Below are positions 10,362 to 17,944 of a DNA stretch of 23,961 nucleotides, piece after piece. The translations under genes and the position numbers were made by a program. The notes beneath the pieces are model-generated. The model had not been told where the DNA came from. It did not search any database and saw only the letters and a list, made by a program, of their open reading frames with translations. The stretch is from Acanthamoeba sp. SK_2022b (taxonomy: Eukaryota > Discosea > Longamoebia > Acanthamoebidae), in NCBI GenBank assembly GCA_027943245.1, contig JANDJZ010001234.1:1-23961 (forward strand). Direction: 5' to 3'. Position 1 is the first letter of the stretch, and each line of letters opens with the position of its first letter.

Positions 10362-11176
10362 AAGAGTGTGGGCAATGGGGGATACCTCGAGGGCGCGTTT
10401 GATCTTGCGTTCGTTGTGGGGGTGGAGCCACGACGCCATTAGCGGGTCCACCTCAGTAAGCCGTCGGTATAGCTCCGCCAGCGCGGGCTCTGCGCCGGCT
10501 TTCTCCTCTTCCTCCTCCTCCTCCTCTTCTCCCTTCTCTCGCTCCGCCGCTGTGGAGTCTCTGTGCTGCTGCTGCTGTCGCTGGCCGTGCTTGGGGACGA
10601 GGGGTGCGTCGATGTCGTGCATCAGCACGTTCTCCCACAGAAGCGCCTCCAGGTAGTAGTGCGTGCCACCCACCACGATCGGCACTGCACACAACACGCA
10701 GCAGCAACAGACAACATACGTTGTTTGACGGTCATTTTGCGTGTTGCGCGTAGACAAAGAGCGCGCAGCGTACGGTTGCCGCGGCTGTGGATGGCGTCGA
10801 TCGTAGCGAGAGCGAGACGGCAGTACTCGATGACGTTGAAGTTTGTGTCTGTAGGCTCAGCCACGTCCAGGAGGTGGTGTACCACGCCTGACATTTCCTC
10901 CTCGGTGACTGTGCCCACAGAGTAGTGGACCATGTTTACAACTTCTTTTAGAATTGTCATAGAATTAGCATATTTAAAGGAGGGTGGAGAGCTGGTGCCT
11001 TTGGCTGTGGCGATGGGGAAGCCACGATAGATCTGCATCGAATCAGCGTTTATGATTTCAGCTGTTGCACCGTGGCTTTGGAGTGCCAGAGCGAGGTCGA
11101 TCGCCAACTGCGACTTGCCCACACCCGTGCTGCCCATGACTACCACCACCTTCTTGTGCCCAGCCAGCTCTTCCAT
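8756..11176 (-). CDS. TRIT1: tRNA dimethylallyltransferase (TRIT1/MiaA type) with C-terminal zinc finger
   Basis: Exons in transcription order: 11176-10774, 10684-10386, 10179-10115, 9909-9731, 9559-9403 and 9254-8756. All phases agree and give 533 aa. The enzyme moves a dimethylallyl group from DMAPP onto N6 of A37 in tRNAs reading UNN codons. Visible motifs are the P-loop GSTGVGKS at 15-22, NADSMQIYRG with the family's conserved Asp45, PIATAKG, VVHHLLD, IVVGGTHYYLEALLW, LHPHNERKIKRALEV, and the tRNA-binding KQRTRKYAKVQTGWI. A matrin/U1-type zinc finger (CEDC, then His-x5-His) sits near the C-terminus, as in eukaryotic TRIT1. A Gln/Glu-rich insert in exon 2 and an acidic stretch before the finger make it longer than human TRIT1 (467 aa). 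No clear mitochondrial presequence is seen. Three introns carry long CA/TG runs. The stop codon lies 48 bp from that of the convergent transporter, and the start shares a 176-bp divergent promoter with the next gene. Confidence 0.95.
9293..9338. repeat. (CA)n microsatellite in intron 5 of the tRNA dimethylallyltransferase gene
   Basis: An uninterrupted CA run of about 23 units lies in the intron 9255-9402. On the gene's sense strand it reads (TG)n. Confidence 0.95.
9915..10056. repeat. (GT)n microsatellite, interrupted, in intron 3 of the tRNA dimethylallyltransferase gene
   Basis: A GT run of about 25 units (9915-9964) and a second long run (about 9983-10029) are separated by units such as GATGTGTTGGTGTGTT. 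They fill most of the intron 9910-10114. On the sense strand it reads (CA)n and lies immediately before the acceptor. Confidence 0.9.
10309..10360. repeat. (GT)n microsatellite in intron 2 of the tRNA dimethylallyltransferase gene
   Basis: A perfect GT run of about 26 units sits just inside the 5' splice site of the intron 10180-10385. On the sense strand it reads (AC)n. Confidence 0.95.
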
Positions 11177-11352
11177 CCAATCTTATACAAGTCCAAAAGG
11201 AAAACCGATTTTCTTTAACCCTCTTGGCGGGAAGCCCTGGGCGAAAGGTCGGTTGTTTTTTTGGCGCCAAAGCGAACAAACGTCCTCTCCGCGAGCGCAG
11301 CACAACCGACACGAACCGGTACAAATTGTTCAAGACATCTCGAAGCAGAAAC
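11177..11352. promoter_or_regulatory. Divergent promoter with a cluster of E2F-like sites
   Basis: This 176-bp region separates two opposed ATG codons. It holds TTGGCGGGAA at 11224-11233 and the perfect 12-bp palindrome TTTGGCGCCAAA at 11260-11271, which fits the E2F/DP consensus TTTSSCGC read from both strands. A weaker match, GGGCGAAA, is at 11239-11246. The palindrome lies about 82 bp from the coiled-coil gene's ATG and 84 bp from the tRNA-modification gene's ATG. The matches are seen directly; E2F binding is inference. Confidence 0.6.
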
Positions 11353-12092
11353 ATGTCGGCCATTAACAAGGAAAACCTCATCAATCAGCTGCCCTCCTCC
11401 CCTTACACCCCCACGCAGAAGGTGCGTCATACAAACTGTGCTTTTCCGATCCATACGATTTTGACCCTTGAAGCGTAGGGGTTGAAGGTTTCCACTCCCA
11501 AGAAGAGCGCCACCAAGCCCAAGGTACACATAATCCTTGTTGATTTGCGAGTAGTTTGTTCAAGCTCATCCATGCAAGTTGCAGATCTCCTCTGCGGGAT
11601 TGCGTCTGGCGCTGCGCGAAACCAACGATAGAGATGATGGGAACATGCAGCAGAGAGTCGATATACTGAAGAAGAAGCTTGCCAAGAAAACACAAGGTGC
11701 GTTCAGCTCGCGTTATGCTGTTTACAGGGCAGCAAGGCCTAATTTATCTTTCGACCGAAGCATTGCGAGAAGCGAATGCCACCATCAGCGGTATGAAGGA
11801 GGAGAGGAGCGTCATGTTGGTCGCAGCCGCAGCGTCTGAGGAAGAGGTCTTGCGGTTGCGCTCTCAGCTCGCGCTTCAGGACACCAATACGCACGAAGAG
11901 CCTGCCACGACGCTGCCCGCCCACTACAGAGACATCGACTTCGGCTTCGACGTCGCTTCACTTCCTCTGGAGGTCGGCTGCCCCGAGTGCAACGAGGACA
12001 TGCTTGCGGCTCCCGTTGGCGACACACCCACGCACCTCTACAAGGATTTGCAGATCGGCTTCTCCGTCAGTGCGCTGCCTCTCGACTTCTGA
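11353..12092 (+). CDS. Small KEN-box, CDK-site coiled-coil protein with duplicated C-terminal motif
   Basis: Exons 11353-11421, 11479-11523, 11585-11696 and 11761-12092 join in phase to 185 aa. I do not recognise the family. The N-terminal 38 residues are disordered and basic, with a KEN motif at 6-8 inside NKENLINQL, Ser/Thr-Pro sites at 16-20 (SPYTP) and a full CDK consensus STPKK at 28-32. Residues about 53-110 form a predicted coiled coil rich in Lys, Glu, Gln and Leu (MQQRVDILKKKLAKKTQ onward). The tail carries two related 18-19-residue units, HYRDIDFGFDVASLPLEV (about 130-147) and HLYKDLQIGFSVSALPLDF (the last 19 residues). With the E2F-like promoter, these features suggest a protein made at G1/S and removed by APC/C, possibly a chromosome or replication regulator. 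The unit containing FGF recalls the FGF motif of sororin, but no wider similarity is visible. The gene model is strong; the function is speculative. Confidence 0.82.
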
Positions 12093-12744
12093 AGGCCAAC
12101 CCCGCGCCACACCGCAGAGCTACAGCCACGCATCGACTGTACAGTCTTCTTCTATAACCCACCAAAGACGAGGAGGGAATTTGGCATTCCCTCCACACAA
12201 CCTTGTTCTTAATCGGTGGCCTCCACAGCATGGTCTCATGCCCATTTTTTCATCATTATGGCAACCATGATCACCTTCTTGGCTCGCGCTTTGGCAGCAG
12301 CCAGACCTTCTGCACTATCTCTTCGTTTTGTACTAGTGTAGTGGAAGGCCTGCTTCCTTTTGTACGCCATAACCATCCTTCAACTCTCTACACAAGCGAA
12401 AGCATCTACTTTGTGATACGCAGCGCCTTATGGTGTAGTTGGCTGAAAGGTTTCCAGAAACCTTTGTGAGCAGGGTGGGAATTAATTTTCTTTGTTATTT
12501 CTCGGCACAAATTTCGTGAAACGACTTGCGCGTCCATTGGGGCAACTCGGCCTTCATCGGCCTTCAGCCGCCTTCGTTTTTGGTTCGTAGGCCTTCGCGC
12601 TTCTTCGCATCTCCCCTCGCTCGTCACCAACCACCGCCCCCCTGTCCCGCGCAACTTCTCGACTTCGTTCGGCACATTACCGCAACGGTACCCCAAACCT
12701 TACTCGCAAGCTCACCTCCAACAACTTCTTCAACAACAAAGAAC
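12093..12744. other. Intergenic region with two hairpins and a tRNA box-A-like segment
   Basis: No protein gene is supported here. The first part is the 3' UTR of the coiled-coil gene and includes a 9-bp stem, 5-nt loop hairpin at 12172-12194. At 12431-12444 the sequence TGGTGTAGTTGGCT repeats 14 nt of the tRNA-Asp D-arm, and a perfect 9-bp inverted repeat follows at 12446-12465. The stretch 12500-12744 is pyrimidine-rich and probably holds the promoter and 5' UTR of the next gene. Confidence 0.6.
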
Positions 12745-14611
12745 ATGAGGATACACTGCCAATCTTCGACTAGCTCTCGACAAACACCTTCGACAAGAAC
12801 GAGAACAACTAGAACTTCCTCGAGAACAACTGCTAGTTCTCGTCCTGCCCAGCTGCCTCACTTCCAGCGCTCTTCCTCTTCCTCCTCCACCTCTTTCTTC
12901 ACCACTCCCCTGTACCGTTCCTTCTCGTCGTGCGTTCTATCGCCCATCTCCACCAGCGGTGGCAGCCCCTCCTCCTCTTCCTCCTGCAGCGGTTCACCTT
13001 CCGGCAGCAACTGCGCCGGCGAGGAGGGAGGGGCGCCCGGGAAGGAAGGGGCTAAGCAGGGCTACATGCACCGAGACGATCGAGACCACCGCCTCTACGG
13101 TTTGTGCGTCGTCGCCGATAGCTGGCCAGCAACGACGCCTACGTTCGCCTTCGGCCCCATCGCGCCCACGCCGTCCTGTATTCCTTGTTGCTGAGCGTCG
13201 CGCCAGCACAACCTCTCTCTCCCCCTCTCCTTCCGCCGCCTCCTCCTTCTCCTCCTCTTCCTCGACCTCGCCTTCTTCCGTCTCCTCCTCGGCAACCGCC
13301 TCTTCCGCGGTAGCTGCCCCCCGAATTCCGACGTCCGCCAAGCGTCGTCGCGTGTGGCGACTCAAGGAGGCCGTGCAGCAGGCCCCGACCGACCTCGCCC
13401 TGGCCCTCCCTTCCTCGTCGCCAGCGACCAGAGCGCTCTTCGATTCGGATTCGGTTCTTCCATTTGCTACGTCGGTCGAGATCTTCGATGAGCCGATTGT
13501 AATTCCAAAGATTTGTCGGCCCTCGCGAGCTCGATCGTCTTCGTCCACCTCGCCACCTGCGACGCCCTCCCCTCCTTCGTCGCCGTCGGCAAGGCGGCGT
13601 CGCCCGTTGTCGCCCGTCCCCTCCTCAGGCTCTGTCTTGGCGTCAGTCGCGGGGCCGCTGGTGTCTCTCGGCCCCCCGCGCACATGCCACGTGCGAGTGG
13701 ACTACACCATCAAGGAGCCCACGGTGAACCTCTTCACCGTGCCCAACAGCCTCACCGAGATATCGTCCTCTGCTCTCATCGGTCGCTTCGTTCGGTCATC
13801 CCTCTACGTGCACGACAAGGTGTGTTGCGTTGTGTGTTGTGTGTGTTCAGCTGCGCTTCTTTGCGTCCATTGGTTTGCCTGCGCCTCTCTGGTTTGCCTG
13901 CGTCTCTTTGGTTTGCCTGCGCCGCCGCTTCGTCGGTCTACGTTTTGTAGTTAAATTATTATTATTTTATAATTTAAAGGCTTCAGGGCTGACGGAGGTA
14001 GTGGCGCGTGTAGGTGGTCAAGTTCGACCAGGTGACGTTGACCGAGGGCGGGCGACGCATCAGAGACCTCCCCAACGCCGGGGGCAACTCGGTGGCGTCC
14101 GAGGTGATGTCGTTTGAGGTGCTGCGTGCCTCGTACGGAGCCGACCTCCTCAAGACCGAGATGGAGCTCGAGTACTTCCCCATGGGCGGCAGCATCACCG
14201 ACTACTCGGTCCTCCTCTACGACCTGCACATCGGCGTCTCTGGTACAAGCCCCGCTGTACTTGCGCGCTGCGGGCGTGGGCGTGACCTCACGGTGAACGT
14301 TCTTCTCCCCCCAACGCGTAGTGACGAGAGCGATGAAGTACAATGGAACCTTCACGGAGGAGGACGGCCTGCGCATCCTGAGGAAGAAGCTCGAGGGCGT
14401 AGTGCAGTCGTCGCGGCTGGTCATGGAGCCCTTCCACAAGCAGGTGCTCCACATCTTTGCCGAGAAGGAGTACATAGCCGACGTGCTCGAGGACCTCTAC
14501 CACACGTCGCCCGAGATCACCGACGACATCAAGTCATCCACTCTCGTCATCGTCACCGTGGCCACCAACTCACCCTGGATCTTCTACAACTCCTGCGGCA
14601 AGGCCAGGTGA
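12745..14611 (+). CDS. Protein of unknown function with low-complexity N-terminus and conserved-looking C-terminal domain
   Basis: The 3' half is firm: an exon ending at 13819, then 14014-14242 and 14322-14611, joined in phase. The start is less sure. ATG 12745 opens a frame rich in Ser, Arg and Thr that runs to about 13140, and an intron near 13107-13206 must switch to the frame used from about 13207 to 13819. The exact junction is unresolved, giving roughly 500 aa. The first ~95 residues lack Asp and Glu, which is compatible with a mitochondrial presequence; a basic KRRRVWRLK further on could instead be a nuclear signal. The C-terminal ~210 residues look globular: VNLFTVPNSLTEISSSALIG, LTEGGRRIRDLPNAGG, KTEMELEYFPMGGSITDYS, IGVSVTRAMKY, then LVIVTVATNSPWIFYN. 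I believe relatives exist in other eukaryotes but cannot name the family. The E-x-E...TDYS...VSVTR order faintly resembles a PD-(D/E)XK nuclease fold. Confidence 0.72.
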
Positions 14612-14797
14612 ACTGCCGCTCTGGCTCCCCAGTTGAAAACAAGTTTTGCCTTGGGCTTTCTCCCTCTCTCTCTCTCTCTCTCTCCTCCCTGCAACACACA
14701 CACTGTGCTCTGCGCCACGACAAGCCCTTGTTGTACATAAAACCGTTCGAATACCTCTACACGACCACTACTACATCATTATAATCAACCGCAACTT

Positions 14798-16444
14798 TCA
14801 CGTGGTAGAGGTTGCTGGTGGTGCGGTCGTGGCAAGGTCGTTCGTGGTGGTGTCGTCCACGTCGAGGTCAACGGAGTGGAGGAAGGGCACAATGTTGAAA
14901 GTGGGCGTGGAGAAGATGGCGTGCACCATGGGGTCGCTGTTGTGGCCCTCTGGTGTAGCCGACGGGAAGCCAGGAGGTAGGGGAGAAGGCGTTTGGTCAT
15001 GCAGAGGGAAGGTCACCTCGATCGTTGCTTTGATAAAGAGCGGCGGGTTATTCTCAAAGTCGCTGCTCTGGAGCTCGAAGATGGCCAACATGTAGACCAT
15101 CACTTCGCCCTGCGCCGTCATCATGGAGAGATAAAATCACCACCCAGCTCTACCACTAAGCCCTCAGGCAGGCTCCTTTCCTTACCTCGGAGGGCTGATT
15201 CCACTTGCGCTTGCTTGGCTGTGGGAAGGAGATGTCCACGTAGTGGTACCACGTTTGCTTCACCAGGAAGCCGCTCTACCACAACAGCTCAGGTTGAGTC
15301 GTCGCCAGTCGACGGAGAGGGGAAGAAGAAAGCACCTCGGAGTAATGGTTCACCAGGTCTTCGTAGAGAAGGATGCCCAAGTTCTGGTTGGCTACCTCCA
15401 TCAGCTTTTGAGTGAGCATCTGCGACAATGAGAAGTCAGCGCCATGGACGACAAAGGGGGATGTCACATGCCACCTACCTGGTTGTGGTGGGTAGCCTCA
15501 AGAATGAGGTTGTATGCCCTCACCACCTTCTCATTGTCGGACGACCCTGGCATGCCCCTGCCGTTGATCCTGACCAGCGAAGGTACATCTCTGTAGGGGG
15601 GGGAGCAGGAGGGGTGGTCCGGCGAATCGGTGACGATGGACGCTTGTACACCAAAAGGAGAAAAGGAAAGAGCACCTGGCAAACTGCTTGGTGACAGTTG
15701 TGGGAAGGCAGTCGGCCGGCGTGACTTGTGGGTTGGTGGGCAGGGAGGACTGAGTTGCTTGTCGGAGCCATCCTCGGATCATTGCGTCATACCGGTTGCT
15801 CGAGTTGGCAACCGTTCTTTCTGATGCACCGCCTGCGTGGTGCCATCAGCACGAGTCAGGCACTACACACGATCGCCACCACGCGGAGGGTGCGCACGAT
15901 CTAGCGGAACGGCAAACGAGCACTGCCTGCCTCGTCTTTCGTAGACCTCCAGGCGGGCCTGCGAATCGGGATACATGTTGTAGAACTTATCCATAAACGT
16001 CCTGTAACCCGTGGTTACTACAACGTTGGTTGCGCAGCTTTAAAGGCAAAAGGGGAGGACTACGAGAGTGGAACTGAGTAGGAGAGCTCAGAGTTGACCG
16101 TGTAGGCTACTTCGTCGGCCTCCATCAGCGTCTCTAGGGTCGTCTCATGCCTCCCTGGCAAACGAGTCAACACTTGCACGTTGCAGGGAATAGAGAGCCA
16201 CTAGTCACCAAGCGTGAGTCGTCACCGGAGTACGCACCAAACTTGGCCCTCACTTTTCTGTTGAGGATGTCGAGCTCCTTGAAAAGTTGGCTATTTTCCA
16301 TCTTCAGTTGGTTGTTCTCCCTCCTCAACTGTGAGTGTCAGTCACTGAACGCGTGAGTGCCGTGCTCGTTACGTATGGATTTGGACAGTCCCCAAGCACC
16401 TTCTCCATCATCTTGATCATGTCCGCGTCGGCCATGGCGCTCAT
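14798..16444 (-). CDS. Unrecognised coiled-coil protein, nine exons
   Basis: Exons in transcription order: 16444-16373, 16328-16238, 16154-16064, 16001-~15924, ~15816-15676, 15590-15479, 15419-15336, 15275-15186 and 15109-14798, for about 356 aa. The exon 4/5 junction is the only one where several choices exist; the others are phase-consistent. I do not recognise the protein. The N-terminus begins MSAMADADMIKMMEKVLGD, and exon 2 encodes a short coiled coil (LRRENNQLKMENSQLFKEL). The middle is helical and soluble, with STFMDKFYNMYPDSQARLE and a segment RDVPSLVRINGRGMPGSSDN. After VKQTWYHYVDISFPQPSKRK comes a beta-rich part (EVMVYMLAIFELQSSDF, LFIKATIEVTFPL), and the tail is Thr/Pro-rich. There is no signal peptide or membrane span. 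It converges on the preceding gene (186 bp between stops) and lies downstream of the RNA ligase on the same strand. A role as an adaptor or complex subunit is only a guess. Confidence 0.75.
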
Positions 16445-16679
16445 GCCTTGAGTGTCTCGCCTCCTCCGGTGTTGTGTGGAGGGCTCTCTTCTTTCCTTGG
16501 CGTTTTGGGAGGTTTGTTCCTTCGCTGGGTGAGACAAAGCCTCACGAGGCAACAACAAGAACACCTAAAAACCCACCCAAGACGGGGGTTACAGAGCGGA
16601 GTTGGCCAAAAAAACCCACCACGATGCCGATTACTTTGGGATGCCAGGTATCGGCGCGTTACACGACCTGGTCGGTGGG
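16445..16679. other. Intergenic gap between the RNA ligase and the coiled-coil gene
   Basis: This 235-bp gap lies between two minus-strand genes in tandem. It must contain the RNA ligase 3' end and the promoter of the coiled-coil gene. I see no gene or clear motif in it. Confidence 0.5.
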
Positions 16680-17630
16680 CTATTTCTTCCCACCTCCTCT
16701 GGCTCTGCCCTTGCTACTCTTCTTGCTGCTGCTGTTGTTGCTGCTCGTCTTCTGCTCTTGAATAGATGGCGTGGAAGAGGATGACGGAGCGCCAAGTAGA
16801 GCGTTGTTCTTGATGTGTGTCGTGAAGCCCTCGCGGCCGGCGGTGAAGGTCTTGCGCCGCATTTTGAACCGGTCCTTGACCCACCCGCCCTGCTCGATGC
16901 GCACGTAGACCCCCTCCATCACCTCCCCGCCGTGCGCCGACGCCTTCTTCATGATCTCCTGCCCCACGTACTTCTTCAGCTCCTCGAATTTGCTCTGCGC
17001 TGAAGCTGTAGAGGAAGATGTAGAGGAAACTGGGTGGGCAGAGTGCCATAGGAGAGGAACGACAGGCACGCGTCCGTCCAAAACGTGCTGCATGCGATCG
17101 TAGGAAAGGAAGCGGCGCTGTGCGATGTCGAAGAGGTCAAATGCGAGGAAGTAGGACGGAAGGCGGTCGTAGTGGACCGCGTGCTGGCACCAGAGCCACT
17201 CGCCAAAGAGGACGTACTGGCGCTTGCCCAGCAGCGCATACAGTTGGTCCATCCGCTCGTACACCCACTCTCGGAACACGTCGTACTGTGCCTTCTCCCC
17301 TGATATTACACAGACATGAATAGATATTAAAATAAACATAAATAAACAAATTATTACGCAGGCACACACTAAGCGTGCTGGCAAGCTTTTTGGGGGAGTA
17401 CCGGAGGTGATGATGCCAGAGCGCTTCTGAAGGACGGGGCACCACTCGTCTTCGAAGTAGACGCTCACGTTGGTGCCGTCCATTTTCTCCTGCACCACCA
17501 CCGTCAGCCCGTCTTCGCTGTCGTCGGCGAGAAGGTAGCGCAAGGCGTTTTCGTCTACTACTTGATCGTCGTCCACCACCGCGCTTCCCGCCATGTGGGG
17601 CGTTCGTGGGAACGCAAAGAAATCACTCAT
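16680..17630 (-). CDS. Rnl2-type RNA ligase
   Basis: Exons 17630-17402 and 17299-16680 join in phase to 282 aa. The protein shows the nucleotidyltransferase motifs of the T4 RNA ligase 2 family: motif I EKMDGTN with the AMP-accepting Lys49, motif III LFGEWLW followed by SYFLAFDLFDI, motif IV EGVYVRIE and motif V VKDRFKMRRKTF. Such enzymes seal 3'-OH/5'-phosphate breaks in RNA, often in duplexes, through enzyme-AMP and RNA-adenylate steps. The C-terminus is a Ser/Lys/Arg/Gly-rich tail, perhaps for RNA binding. No OB-fold domain is present, unlike the Naegleria Rnl5 type. The single intron (17401-17300, 102 nt) is a multiple of three without a stop, so a retained form would stay in frame; family similarity across the junction supports removal. 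The gene is divergent from the virus-type-domain gene, 314 bp apart. Substrate unknown; roles in tRNA repair or RNA editing are possible. Confidence 0.9.
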   Translation of the reverse strand: MSDFFAFPRTPHMAGSAVVDDDQVVDENALRYLLADDSEDGLTVVVQEKMDGTNVSVYFEDEWCPVLQKRSGIITSGTPPKSLPARLVCACVIICLFMFILISIHVCVISGEKAQYDVFREWVYERMDQLYALLGKRQYVLFGEWLWCQHAVHYDRLPSYFLAFDLFDIAQRRFLSYDRMQHVLDGRVPVVPLLWHSAHPVSSTSSSTASAQSKFEELKKYVGQEIMKKASAHGGEVMEGVYVRIEQGGWVKDRFKMRRKTFTAGREGFTTHIKNNALLGAPSSSSTPSIQEQKTSSNNSSSKKSSKGRARGGGKK

Positions 17631-17944
17631 GCTTGCCTTGTGCTGTTATCGTTCTCAACAAACTGCAGAGCTGCCACGCTTGCGTTCTGCGCCTTTTTTG
17701 CCTGCGAGCTATGGGCTTCGGTGAAAACGAAATGATCAATTTTTTCTTTTCTTTTGTTTCCGATTTCCGAAATGGTTTGGAGAATAGAGGCAGAATCAGA
17801 TTTTTGTGTTCCGTAGATGTCAAGGGGCGTAGGATGACGCTACCTCGCGTAAGTTGTGGTCTCCTTAGGGAAGGAAGCCGGAGAAGGCATCATGATTCAG
17901 GTAGTTACTTTTGAGCTTGCATCAAGCAACACACCCATCCCACC
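17631..17944. promoter_or_regulatory. Divergent intergenic promoter region of RNA ligase and virus-type-domain gene
   Basis: This 314-bp region lies between two opposed ATG codons, so both promoters must fall here or overlap. It is less GC-rich than its flanks and includes a T-rich run around 17737-17760. I see no E2F-like site or other motif I can name, and no gene. Confidence 0.5.

Noticed and set aside
9290..10370. Open frames translating CA/TG runs as His-Thr or Cys-Val repeats
   Set aside because: They lie in introns of the dimethylallyltransferase gene; removing them restores a phase-consistent conserved protein.
16980..17040. A possible second RNA ligase intron in the Ser/Thr-rich segment
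   Set aside because: The only GT-AG pair gives an intron of about 25 nt, too short; the segment is better read as a coding loop.
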